Assembly: GCF_034058155.1 (NCBI RefSeq)
Contig: NZ_CP139148.1
Location: 806,001 to 870,000 of the forward strand
Length of the DNA: 64,000 bases
From: Flavobacterium sp. KACC 22761
GTDB lineage: Bacteria > Bacteroidota > Bacteroidia > Flavobacteriales > Flavobacteriaceae
Reading direction: 5' to 3'
The notes under the pieces were generated by a model, which did not search any database, was not told the origin of the DNA, and worked only from the letters and a program-made list of their open reading frames with translations. Below, one piece after another: positions 41,953-51,013 of this stretch (positions are counted from its first letter, which is position 1; each line of letters begins with the position of its first letter). Position numbers and translations under genes: made by a program.

Positions 41953-43101
41953 TTATACTTTTATCGTTTTATAAAACTCAATATTTTTCTTAACCAGAAT
42001 TTCTATATCAAAAAAATCTTCAACTTTTTTTCTTGCTTCTTTTCCTGCTTTTAAACATAAATTATCATCTTCCAAAAACTCAATTATTCGTTCTGCGTAT
42101 AAACTATGTTTTTGAGGATTCACTAAAAAGCCACTTTTGCCATCATCAATCATTTCATTTGCCCAACCAATATTTGATGCAACTATTGGTTTTTCTAACG
42201 CCATAGCTTCTAGCCAAGAAACCGGAAAGGCCTCAGCAAAAGACGGAAAAATGCATATCTTTGATTGCTGAATTTTTTGTTTTATTTCATTATGAGGAAT
42301 ACTACCTAGATATTCTACATTTTTTAAAGCCTGATTTGAAAGAAGCTCTTGCATCATTTTCCATGTTGATGAATTTCCGGAAATAATATCTGACACATCT
42401 TTCCCTATAAGGATTAATTTAGCGTCAGGCTTTTTTTCGACAACTTTATTAAATATAAAGGGCAATTCTAAAAGCCCCTTTTTTCTAATAAGACTTCCAA
42501 AATATAAGATAGTTTGTTCTGATTCATTATTTATAACATTTTTATTGTCAAATAATTGAGAATCAATTAAATTTGGAACAATCTCAAATTTCTTAGTTAT
42601 GCCGAAAACAAAATTCGTTTTATCAGCTGTAAACTGGCTTACGGACAATAATGCATCAGCATTTTGTAAAGCTCTTTTTTCATGAAACTTATTTTTCCAT
42701 TTTACAGAGCGATTATCCAAATGACAAAAATAGGTATCTGAGCCATGTAGCCGTATTATTATTGGGCATTTATTTGGCTTAATAAACGAAGTTATTCCTG
42801 TCCAATCTGGCGCTTCTACTAAATCAATTTCTTTATTAGAATATAATTCATTGATAATTCGCTCCAATTTCTTCCTAGTAAACCACCACGACAATCCTTT
42901 GATTTTTACGTTTTTAACTTGCTGAATTAAAACGCCACTATCATCAAAAGAAGCATCTTTTTCTTGACCATAAACAATTACTCGCACTGGAATACCATGT
43001 GCTACAAGCCCAATGGCTAAATTTTTGATACTGGTTCCGATACCTCCTGAACTGCCTGTTTTAGCATGCGGATATTCTGGAGTTAAAAAAGCTATTTTCA
43101 T
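41953..43101 (-). CDS. Glycosyltransferase family 4
   Basis: This 382-residue GT-B enzyme begins MKIAFLTPEYPHAKTGSSGG with GGIGTSIKNLA, typical of GT4. The C-terminal half carries LIRKKGLLELPFIFNKV and the donor motif CIFPSFAEAFPVSWLEAMAL (about residues 284-303). It lies three nt from the SGNH-type gene, so the O-acetylation pair sits inside the same operon. Confidence 0.93.
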   Translation of the reverse strand: MKIAFLTPEYPHAKTGSSGGIGTSIKNLAIGLVAHGIPVRVIVYGQEKDASFDDSGVLIQQVKNVKIKGLSWWFTRKKLERIINELYSNKEIDLVEAPDWTGITSFIKPNKCPIIIRLHGSDTYFCHLDNRSVKWKNKFHEKRALQNADALLSVSQFTADKTNFVFGITKKFEIVPNLIDSQLFDNKNVINNESEQTILYFGSLIRKKGLLELPFIFNKVVEKKPDAKLILIGKDVSDIISGNSSTWKMMQELLSNQALKNVEYLGSIPHNEIKQKIQQSKICIFPSFAEAFPVSWLEAMALEKPIVASNIGWANEMIDDGKSGFLVNPQKHSLYAERIIEFLEDDNLCLKAGKEARKKVEDFFDIEILVKKNIEFYKTIKV

Positions 43102-43104
43102 AAT

Positions 43105-43986
43105 TTATTTATCAAAAAAGTCTCTTAAAATTCGAGCTGTGAAAAGCTTTGCTCCTTCATCTGTCATATGCCCGCAAGACGAAAAATATTTATTTTCAAC
43201 AACTACATTTTCGTAATTATGAATTTCAGGATAAGCTTTTTCTACCTTTTCAAAATAATTCATTCCAACTACATTTTCGCACATTGGAGTCATTACCGGA
43301 ATAAAATTGATATTATTCGCCTTACAGATATTCTTTATTTCTTCATAATATTTATTGTGAGGAAGCGGATTTAAATTGACAATATTATTTTTCATATTGC
43401 CATTTTTATGTTTCTCTAATGGGTAATATCCTAAATTGTCTAATATTCTGGTCTTTTTATGAATTGCAGTAAAAAATGTTTCTCTAAATCCTATTTTAGA
43501 ATCATATTTTATATACCTATAAAAAGGAATATAGTATAGCTCGTTAAAATTTGGTTGCGTCGAAAAATGGTCTTTAATTAGAGTTGAATTATGGATATAA
43601 GGCAAAAACATAGCAGAAATACCATCGGCCATATGATCATTAGCTAAATTTAAATCGGCCTCCAGAATCACATTTTTAATTGAATATTTTCGTTCTATCA
43701 TTAATTTCAACATCAATGACGCTTCAAACAAATGCCCTCCACTCATTCCATAATTGAAGGCCTTTAATCCTTTATCTTCAAACATCTGTGCCACAAAATG
43801 GTTATTTGCTCTTGAAGACCCTAGGATTACTACATCATATTTTTGAGCTTTTGAATTAACAACAGTTTCAATTTTTCCTCTATTTCGTGATTGCAGAAAA
43901 ATATAGGTGTAAAGTCCGTCAAGCGCAATAGCAACTACAAAAACAATTGCTACAAGTTTTGCTGTATAAATTAAAAACTTCTTCAT
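43105..43986 (-). CDS. SGNH-hydrolase-like membrane protein, probable O-acetylation partner
   Basis: This 293-residue protein has one N-terminal membrane segment (about residues 7-29) and a periplasmic SGNH-like domain. Block I is VVILGSSRANNHFVAQMFED (Ser about residue 57), where the motif is GSSR rather than GDS, as in DltD/AlgJ-type partners. The C-terminal GHMTDEGAKLF carries the Asp/His block. It overlaps by one nt the upstream MBOAT gene. Together they resemble AlgI-AlgJ or PatA-PatB, which move acetyl groups across the membrane and attach them to the glycan. Confidence 0.78.
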   Translation of the reverse strand: MKKFLIYTAKLVAIVFVVAIALDGLYTYIFLQSRNRGKIETVVNSKAQKYDVVILGSSRANNHFVAQMFEDKGLKAFNYGMSGGHLFEASLMLKLMIERKYSIKNVILEADLNLANDHMADGISAMFLPYIHNSTLIKDHFSTQPNFNELYYIPFYRYIKYDSKIGFRETFFTAIHKKTRILDNLGYYPLEKHKNGNMKNNIVNLNPLPHNKYYEEIKNICKANNINFIPVMTPMCENVVGMNYFEKVEKAYPEIHNYENVVVENKYFSSCGHMTDEGAKLFTARILRDFFDK

Positions 43987-45419
43987 TAAAACTGAAAATA
44001 TATAAATTCTTTATAATCTGAATAAGTCCCGAAAGCCATAATTGCAGTAATTGCCAAGGCTACTTTTAACAAACTTCTTTTTCCAGAAATTGGCTCTGCT
44101 TTTGTACGATTAAACCATTCTACTAAAACAAAAATTCCAATTAATAGCAATAGTTCATAACTATATCTTTCATTATCCAAATACTGAAAACCGAAATCTC
44201 GATTAGTCACAATTCGTTTTAAATATAAAACAGCATCCGTAATTGTGTTAGCTCTAAAAAACACCCAAGCAATACAAGTCAATCCAAACGTATAGAGAAT
44301 ACTAAGTAGAATTTTTGCTGAATCAAAATTAAATTTAAGCTGAAAAACATCCATATTGTTCCGATTGCTATTTGATAACAGCAAAGGCAAAAAATAAACC
44401 GCATTAATAAGTCCCCAAATCACATACGTCCAATTAGCACCGTGCCAAAATCCGCTCACAAGAAAAATAATAAAAGTATTTCTAATTTTCATCCAAAGCC
44501 CACCTTTGCTGCCACCTAATGGAATGTATAGATAATCTCGAAACCAAGAGGAAAGCGAAATATGCCAGCGACGCCAAAACTCGGCAATATCTCTCGAAAA
44601 ATAAGGATAATTGAAGTTTCGTAATAAATCTAATCCGAACAATTTTGAAACCCCTAATGCAATATCTGAATAACCAGAAAAGTCTCCATAGATTTGAAAT
44701 GCAAAATAAATTGCCCCCATAATTAATGAAAATGAATTCATTGAAGTATAATGGTCAAATATAGCATTTGCATAAGTTGCACAGGTATCGGCAATAACTA
44801 CTTTTTTAACCAGACCCCAAATAATTTGATAAATTCCCTCTTTTGCTATTTGAAAATCGAATTCTCGTTTTATTTTTACTTGAGGCAATAAATGTGTTGC
44901 TCGTTCAATTGGACCAGCGACCAAAAGTGGAAAATAACTTACGAAAAGAGAATAATCTACAAAATTATATTCGGCTTTAATTCTTTTGTAATAAATATCT
45001 ATGACATACGAAAGTCCGTGAAAGGTGTAAAATGAAATTCCGACAGGGAGAATCACTTTCAATAAAATTGGGCTCGCCTTAAAGCCAACTGTATTTAGCA
45101 AATCTGAAAATGAAGTGGCAAAAAAGTTATAGTATTTAAAAATCCCTAAAAAACCCAGATTAACTATGATACTTAGCCAAAACCAAAATTTGCGACTATT
45201 TTCAGATTTCCCTTTTTCAATTTGAATTCCGGTGTAATAATCTAAGAAAGTAGAAAAAACAAGCAAAAACAAAAACCTCCAATCCCAACAAGAATAGAAA
45301 TAATAACTAGCAACAATTAATAAAGCATTTTGTGTGCTTTTGTTTTTATTGAAAACAAACCAATACAAGAAAAAAACGATTGGCAAAAAAATAGCAAATG
45401 CTAATGAGTTAAAAAACAT
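43986..45419 (-). CDS. MBOAT family O-acyltransferase (AlgI-like)
   Basis: This 477-residue protein has about ten membrane helices and the MBOAT motifs: FRDYLYIPLGGSKGG (about residues 290-304), with the catalytic His in LVSGFWHGANWTYVIWGLIN (about 320-339). The upstream DFSGYSDIALGVSKLFG is the AlgI/DltB signature. It probably transfers acetyl from a cytoplasmic donor to the periplasmic face, where its SGNH partner completes O-acetylation of the glycan. The coupling to that partner (1-nt overlap) supports this. Confidence 0.93.
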   Translation of the reverse strand: MFFNSLAFAIFLPIVFFLYWFVFNKNKSTQNALLIVASYYFYSCWDWRFLFLLVFSTFLDYYTGIQIEKGKSENSRKFWFWLSIIVNLGFLGIFKYYNFFATSFSDLLNTVGFKASPILLKVILPVGISFYTFHGLSYVIDIYYKRIKAEYNFVDYSLFVSYFPLLVAGPIERATHLLPQVKIKREFDFQIAKEGIYQIIWGLVKKVVIADTCATYANAIFDHYTSMNSFSLIMGAIYFAFQIYGDFSGYSDIALGVSKLFGLDLLRNFNYPYFSRDIAEFWRRWHISLSSWFRDYLYIPLGGSKGGLWMKIRNTFIIFLVSGFWHGANWTYVIWGLINAVYFLPLLLSNSNRNNMDVFQLKFNFDSAKILLSILYTFGLTCIAWVFFRANTITDAVLYLKRIVTNRDFGFQYLDNERYSYELLLLIGIFVLVEWFNRTKAEPISGKRSLLKVALAITAIMAFGTYSDYKEFIYFQF

Positions 45420-45449
45420 TTATGTATTTATAAAATTGTAAACTTATTG

Positions 45450-46520
45450 TTATTTAAGCAATTCAAAATGGTCATTTACCATTTTCGGCAAAGAAAAGGA
45501 ATTGCAAATTAATTCTCTCGTATTAATTGATATCTTTTTGTTTCCTAAATAAATATCTTCAATAATTTTAGTTAAGGCTTTGACATTTTTTGCTTCAAAA
45601 ATATATCCATTTTCTTCATTTGTAATTACCTCAGAATTTCCACCTACATCTGTTGTAACAACAGGTACATTTGCTGCGAGACTTTCTAAAATAGATAAAC
45701 TAAAACACTCCATGTGTGTTGGTTGCAACATATAATCGTAGCAAAAAAAAATCTCATTCAAGTTTGGCATACTACCTTTAAAACAGAAGCAATTATGAAG
45801 TGAATATTCTTCAATTTTCTTTATTAATTGATTTTCAAAAGGTCCATCGCCATAAATATCAATTTTAATTTCTTTCTGTATTTCATTAGGAAGAAACGAA
45901 ACAGATTGAATCAAATCTTGTATTCCTTTCGATTCCCTCAAGTGCGAGGCTACTAAAAAAGTGGGTTTAGAAACATTTCTGTTCTCTCGAACTAAAATTT
46001 TATCGATAATTACTCCATTATAAATCACTTTAGTTTTAGATTTCAAATGTGATCCAAAATCCTTTAAAATCTCTTTTTTTGTATAATCAGATACACCTAT
46101 AAACAGATTTATATATTTTGAAAAAAGCAACCCTTTGAGTTTTTTATTCATTCTTTTCTTAAACGGATATCCGTTCAAGGGCCTTGGGTTATGATCGATG
46201 GCAATAATTTCTGCTGCTGAAAATTGTTTTACTTTTTTAAAAAAAGGCATACATAATTCTACAAAATGAGTTATAATGTGAGAATACTGCGGTTGGTTTT
46301 CTTCAAGAAATTTTAGAAAACCATTTTCGACATTCGTTGCTGAACTGTAAATCTTCAATTCTGAATATTTCCCGTGATTTGAGTAATTTGGAAAAAACCA
46401 ATCAACTTCAATTTCATTTTCTTTGCATTTTTTATCAAACTGCCAAAAAAAATAGTCCATTCCTCCAACTCTTTCCGGAAGTAATTCATAATTGCAGATA
46501 ATTGCTATTCTTTTAAGCAT
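45450..46520 (-). CDS. Glycosyltransferase family 4
   Basis: This 356-residue GT-B enzyme has ICNYELLPERVGGMDYFFWQ at its start, a HLRESKGIQDLIQSV donor-side segment and the motif MLQPTHMECFSLSILESLAA (about residues 260-279), with EC in place of the usual EG. The donor-binding Glu pair is kept. It lies in a run of transferases on the same strand. Confidence 0.9.
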   Translation of the reverse strand: MLKRIAIICNYELLPERVGGMDYFFWQFDKKCKENEIEVDWFFPNYSNHGKYSELKIYSSATNVENGFLKFLEENQPQYSHIITHFVELCMPFFKKVKQFSAAEIIAIDHNPRPLNGYPFKKRMNKKLKGLLFSKYINLFIGVSDYTKKEILKDFGSHLKSKTKVIYNGVIIDKILVRENRNVSKPTFLVASHLRESKGIQDLIQSVSFLPNEIQKEIKIDIYGDGPFENQLIKKIEEYSLHNCFCFKGSMPNLNEIFFCYDYMLQPTHMECFSLSILESLAANVPVVTTDVGGNSEVITNEENGYIFEAKNVKALTKIIEDIYLGNKKISINTRELICNSFSLPKMVNDHFELLK

Positions 46521-46533
46521 AATTAGATGTAAT

Positions 46534-47928
46534 TTATGAGAGCATTTGATTAAAAACTTCCCACATTTTTTTTGAAGCCAATTCAGGTTCTTTTCCAGCC
46601 ACTGTACTAAGCCATTTTTTACATTCTGCTACATTAGAAATTTCATTACTAATAACTTTTTTAACTTGTTCTTTTAATTGTTCTTTACTAGTACAAAAAA
46701 CAGCTGCTTCCTTGCTTGGCATCGATCTAAAATGTACATAATCATAATTTTGCCCTATATCTCGAATTCCTTTTTTTAATTGTGGCTGTTCATAATTCAA
46801 GTAAATACAAGGCTTATTATGCATAACAAAATCAAAAATGGTAGTCGAACAAATATTTACAACCATTTCACTATGCTCACAAATATTATACAGTAATTGC
46901 GCATCTTCTGGAAGAGGCATTAAATCGCCAACACCATCAATTTTTTCCCATAATGGATCAATTACGGCTACTACATCTTTATTTTGCTCTAAAACGAGAT
47001 TATATCTATCAGAACTGTCAAAAGGGCATCTTCTATAAATCACTCCTAGATTTTCTCCCTCGAGATTTAGACTTCTTACTGCATTAATCAAATCTTCTAA
47101 ATAATACTGATCCAAAGGAGAGGTAGTGAAATCATCTCCAGAGTAGCAAACGTATCTTTTAGTCAAATCCAAACTATGTTCTTTAAAAAAAGCTTCTCTA
47201 GATAAAGATAAACTTTCATCAAAATGAGGTTCAAATTGGGGAGTTCCTGTAACAAAAACCTGATTTTCTGCTATTGTTGGATAGTACTTTAGTAACTCAT
47301 TTTTCATCAAGTCACTCCATACCATATAATAATCAGCCTCATAAACATTCATGGCCTTAGGAACATTATCCCAGGATTGTATAAAACAAACTGTTTTGAT
47401 CCCTAAATCTCTTGCTGCCAGAATCGCACTAATTGCTTGTGAATTTCTTTGGTTAGAGCAAAATACAATTTCTGGCTTATTTTCCAACAATTGTTTCTGG
47501 TAAGACTCATAACGAGAATTTTTTCGTTCTTGATTATTAATTTTTTTTATTAATCGAGTCAACCCTTTTCGCGAAGCATAAAGTTGAATTAATAAAAGTA
47601 TAAAAAGACTTGTAAGTGATTTTTTTACTCCTTTAAAACTGAAAGGAAATTTGTATTTATCATAAACTGAGTCATTAAATTCTTTTTTCCAAAGGTTTAA
47701 TTCAATATGTTTTTTTGCTCTTAAAAAAAGAGGTGTTAGTGGTCGAACCTTTCCACTCTGAATTTTCAATTCTTTAAACCCTAAATTTTCTTGAATCTGG
47801 AAATTACTTGCATTCCAATAAATTATCTCAAAGCCCGATTCATCACCTATTTCCTTAAATGAAGAATAGGCAAAATTTCTTAATCCTCCTCCATCAGGAA
47901 AGAAAACCATTATTTTTTTTGAAGACAT
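46534..47928 (-). CDS. GT-B protein of the CDP-glycerol/UDP-glycosyltransferase-like group
   Basis: This 464-residue protein has an N-terminal VFFPDGGGLRNFAYSSF segment and a middle FIQSWDNVPKAMNVYEADYY. The C-terminal half carries LLYNICEHSEMVVNICSTTI and the S/T-rich TTIFDFVMHNKPCIYLNYEQ, the layout of capsule-type transferases and CDP-glycerol glycerophosphotransferases. It is not a GT4 enzyme. As a GT-B protein directly upstream of the GT4 gene and immediately downstream of the NeuB-like gene (22 nt), it is a candidate transferase for the nonulosonic acid made by the neighbours. Confidence 0.75.
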   Translation of the reverse strand: MSSKKIMVFFPDGGGLRNFAYSSFKEIGDESGFEIIYWNASNFQIQENLGFKELKIQSGKVRPLTPLFLRAKKHIELNLWKKEFNDSVYDKYKFPFSFKGVKKSLTSLFILLLIQLYASRKGLTRLIKKINNQERKNSRYESYQKQLLENKPEIVFCSNQRNSQAISAILAARDLGIKTVCFIQSWDNVPKAMNVYEADYYMVWSDLMKNELLKYYPTIAENQVFVTGTPQFEPHFDESLSLSREAFFKEHSLDLTKRYVCYSGDDFTTSPLDQYYLEDLINAVRSLNLEGENLGVIYRRCPFDSSDRYNLVLEQNKDVVAVIDPLWEKIDGVGDLMPLPEDAQLLYNICEHSEMVVNICSTTIFDFVMHNKPCIYLNYEQPQLKKGIRDIGQNYDYVHFRSMPSKEAAVFCTSKEQLKEQVKKVISNEISNVAECKKWLSTVAGKEPELASKKMWEVFNQMLS

Positions 47929-47950
47929 GTAAAACCTTTAACTCTAAAAT

Positions 47951-48826
47951 TTAAACTTTTTGATTTTTTAATTTTTCTCTTTGTACTTGTTCAATAGGCA
48001 AAACATCTTGTGTTTTAAAGGTTAAGGCTTTATTAACAGCTTTCAAGTCGCGAACAAGTTTACGCAAACCTTCTGGCTCTAGTGAGGCTGCATGATCAGT
48101 ACCTTTCCATGTTCGATCTAGGGTGTAATGTCTTTCAATGATATTTGCTCCTAAAGTGTATGCGGCTACATCTACTGCGATTCCTAAATGATGTCCAGAA
48201 AAACCAATATGCTTTACATTTTCTTCGTATTTTGCCTTTAGTAAATTAATATCCAACAAACATACATCTTCGAATGGAACAGGATAGCCTGAAGTACAGT
48301 TATACAGAACTAGATCTTGATTACGATTTTTCTCAACAAAAAAGTTTACTAAATCGTCTGTTTCAGATTTTGTTGTCATTCCTGTTGAAATATGAATTTC
48401 GCCGCGGTAGTTTTCACACAACCAAGACAACATATCGTAATTATTATTACATGCCGATGGAATTTTAATAAAATCTGGCTGTAAAGAGGCTATTTCCTTT
48501 GCTGAAGTCAAATCCCATACGGAAGTAGAATATGTAATTTCTAAAGATTCACAATATTCTTTCAACTCAGCATGTTGCTCAAGGTTAAATTCTAAATATT
48601 CGCGATGTTCTCCATAAGTGTGTCCGTATGAATTTGCTGGATTAGGATGCGGTGCATTATATTGCGCTTCTGTTAACAATTCAACATTGTTTCGTTTCTG
48701 AAATTTTACTGCATCAGCTTGACAATAAATTTTTGCCATGCGAATCAATTCTTTTGCAATCTCTAAATCTCCTTTATGATTACATCCAATTTCTGCAATT
48801 ACATATGGGGCTTTGTAATTTTTCAT
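47951..48826 (-). CDS. NeuB-family nonulosonic acid synthase without SAF domain
   Basis: This 291-residue TIM-barrel enzyme of the NeuB family condenses phosphoenolpyruvate with an aldose (ManNAc, mannose or their 6-phosphates) to make a nine-carbon ulosonic acid. Family motifs are VIAEIGCNHKGDLEIAKEL (about residues 9-27), ADAVKFQKR, DFIKIPSACNNNYDML, STGMTTKSE, YNCTSGYPVP, GFSGHHLGIAVDVAAYTLGA and ERHYTLDRTWKGTDHAASLE. The chain ends soon after the barrel, so the usual C-terminal SAF (antifreeze-like) domain of 70-80 residues is absent. Its neighbour encodes an HAD-fused cytidylyltransferase, pointing to a phosphorylated product. Confidence 0.9.
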   Translation of the reverse strand: MKNYKAPYVIAEIGCNHKGDLEIAKELIRMAKIYCQADAVKFQKRNNVELLTEAQYNAPHPNPANSYGHTYGEHREYLEFNLEQHAELKEYCESLEITYSTSVWDLTSAKEIASLQPDFIKIPSACNNNYDMLSWLCENYRGEIHISTGMTTKSETDDLVNFFVEKNRNQDLVLYNCTSGYPVPFEDVCLLDINLLKAKYEENVKHIGFSGHHLGIAVDVAAYTLGANIIERHYTLDRTWKGTDHAASLEPEGLRKLVRDLKAVNKALTFKTQDVLPIEQVQREKLKNQKV

Positions 48827-48894
48827 TTCTTTATTTTATTTAAATTTTTATTTTTTAATTTTTATTTTTTTTAATTTTCAAATGAGAAAATTAA

Positions 48895-50049
48895 TTAATA
48901 CCTGACGTTGTATTTCATAATCCATTCGCATACTTCTCGAATTGCTCCTGCGCCTGAAATATTGGTTAATACTAAATCAGCGTTTTGTTTTATGGCATCA
49001 ACGGCATTAGCAGGAGCAAATGACCATCCCACGCTACACATATTAGCCATATCATTTACATCATCACCCACATAGGCTAGTGCGCCTCTTGGAATTTCTC
49101 CCATCTGCAAATAATGCTGTAAAAAACTATATTTATCTTTTACTCCTAAAAATGTGTCTTCAATTTGTAACTTTCTCATACGTTGTGCCACTAATTCAGA
49201 ATTTTCTGAAGTCAAAACGATTACTTTAACATTATTTTGACGAAGTATTTCTAATCCCATACCATCTCGCATGTCAAACACCTTAAAGTCTTCACCATTT
49301 TTATCGTAAGCTACACGTCCATCAGTAAATACGCCATCAACATCCAAAACTAAATAGTCAATACGTTTTTGTTGTTTCTCGCGTTTCAAGCGTTGCACTA
49401 GTAAATTTTCAACAATAAACCAATCTGTCATTGAGTCTATTTCAGTTAAACTATCTTCAGACATCTCCAGAAGGCCAATACTGCCACTCACTCGATTTTT
49501 TGTTTCTAAAAAAGCTTTTTTGGTCGTCGCATAAATAGCGCCATTTTCTATTAACAATCCTTCAAAATCCTGACGTCTTGGTCGTTCAAAGACATTGTAG
49601 TTTTGAGGTGTTCCATTTGCATTCCAAGTAAATCGATGTGTATTCACTACTGTTAAAGCTGAGTCTCGGCCAGCAATCACTTCTTTCAAAACAGCATTGA
49701 TATCCGTAGAACGAGTAAAAGGAGATGTTGCTTGCAATAAACATAGAATTTCAAAATCAGTTGTTAGATTTTCAACAAACTCAATCATTGCACTTTCTGT
49801 AGAAGCAGTATCATTTGCATTTTTTTCCGAACGCAAAACTGTTTTTACTTTTGAACTCCAAGCGTATTCCCGATTGACATAATTAATAATTTCGACATCA
49901 TCAGTAAATACAAAAACCTCATCTAAATTGGAAAAAATAGCCTCAGAAAGCACCCAAGAAAATAAAGGGCGCCCAACTAATTTCTTTTTATTTTTTCCTG
50001 GTATTCCCTTTGATCCTTTACGAAGCGGAATGATGGCAATTTTTTTCAT
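48895..50049 (-). CDS. CMP-nonulosonic acid cytidylyltransferase fused to KdsC-like HAD phosphatase
   Basis: This 384-residue two-domain protein starts with a NeuA-type nucleotidyltransferase (MKKIAIIPLRKGSKGIPGKN, then FVFTDDVEIINYVN, LLQATSPFTRSTDINAV and LIENGAIYATTKKAF). From about residue 235 it has an HAD domain of the KdsC/8-phosphatase type: LVLDVDGVFTDGRVAYD with DxD nucleophile, VKVIVLTSENSELV and YVGDDVNDMANM. It would dephosphorylate an acyl-neuraminate- or Kdn-9-phosphate and activate the sugar as the CMP form in one protein. The ATG at 50049 is preferred over a TTG two codons upstream. The synthase gene follows after 68 AT-rich nt. Confidence 0.93.
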   Translation of the reverse strand: MKKIAIIPLRKGSKGIPGKNKKKLVGRPLFSWVLSEAIFSNLDEVFVFTDDVEIINYVNREYAWSSKVKTVLRSEKNANDTASTESAMIEFVENLTTDFEILCLLQATSPFTRSTDINAVLKEVIAGRDSALTVVNTHRFTWNANGTPQNYNVFERPRRQDFEGLLIENGAIYATTKKAFLETKNRVSGSIGLLEMSEDSLTEIDSMTDWFIVENLLVQRLKREKQQKRIDYLVLDVDGVFTDGRVAYDKNGEDFKVFDMRDGMGLEILRQNNVKVIVLTSENSELVAQRMRKLQIEDTFLGVKDKYSFLQHYLQMGEIPRGALAYVGDDVNDMANMCSVGWSFAPANAVDAIKQNADLVLTNISGAGAIREVCEWIMKYNVRY

Positions 50050-50089
50050 TGGCAAATTCTATATGTTTTTTCAAAAGCAAAATTAAACT

Positions 50090-51013
50090 TTAATTGCATA
50101 TTTTTTCATGTTCAGGCCTCCAATACAATTTTGTATCAGATAATTTCATAAATTCATCAAATTCTGTTCTAGTTAGTCTATTACTCTGCTTAACTAATCT
50201 TACCAAATTATAAATCAAATCTAACAATGCTCTTAAAATAGCATACAAAGCTTTAAAATCGCCTTTAAATACTTTTGTTTTAAACTGTATCCATAAAGTA
50301 TATAAAAAACGTTTAGGAATTTCATCTAGAGGATAAAATAAAAAATATAAATACCAACCTGCTCGCAGAGATCTTCTCAAACGGGTACTGTAATCTTTAT
50401 TTTTTTTTCTCCCACTCACATCGACTCTATGATTAACCAAAACTTCTGGCAGGTAGTCAACTTCCCAGTTTTTTTTAAACAATTGATATGATGCAAAATC
50501 TTCTTCTCCATAAAAAACAAACCATTCTGGATAATTTGGAATTTCTTGCCAAGCTTGCATCCGCCATACATGTGCACATCCTACAAAACTTTTCATCCTA
50601 ACCGTTTCTTCATTAGTATAAGCAGAAATTGGACTTAATTTAGACCAAAAAACTCGAAATCCTAATACCCCAGCTTTCTCATTTTTGGCAAAATAATCCT
50701 CAATTAGTTCCAGTGGTTTTTCTGTAACAAAATGGGCGTCATCATCTAATGAAATAGCAAAATCAGCTGTTGTTTCGTTTAGCATTTTGTTCCGGCAATA
50801 TAAATATCCTTTAGATATTTTATTTGTATGCAAAATGATCTGCGGAAAATTCTCTTTTATGAATTCTGTAGTTCCATCAGTAGATCCATCATCAAAAACA
50901 ACACAAGTAACATCCTCCCGATCTAATAAATACTTAATTTTTTGGAGTGTAAAACCTAAATCATCTTTACGATTCTTGGTACTAATAAGGATTGAAAAGG
51001 TAATTTTAGTCAT
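50090..51013 (-). CDS. Glycosyltransferase family 2
   Basis: This 307-residue GT-A enzyme opens TKITFSILISTKNRKDDLGF, with FDDGSTDGTTEFIKENF, RNKMLNETTADFAISLDDDA (metal site DDD) and EEDFASYQLF. The C-terminal SFVGCAHVWRMQAWQEIPNY is an acceptor-side region. It starts one nt from the stop of the next upstream gene, an ATGA-less single-nucleotide overlap. Confidence 0.92.
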   Translation of the reverse strand: MTKITFSILISTKNRKDDLGFTLQKIKYLLDREDVTCVVFDDGSTDGTTEFIKENFPQIILHTNKISKGYLYCRNKMLNETTADFAISLDDDAHFVTEKPLELIEDYFAKNEKAGVLGFRVFWSKLSPISAYTNEETVRMKSFVGCAHVWRMQAWQEIPNYPEWFVFYGEEDFASYQLFKKNWEVDYLPEVLVNHRVDVSGRKKNKDYSTRLRRSLRAGWYLYFLFYPLDEIPKRFLYTLWIQFKTKVFKGDFKALYAILRALLDLIYNLVRLVKQSNRLTRTEFDEFMKLSDTKLYWRPEHEKICN

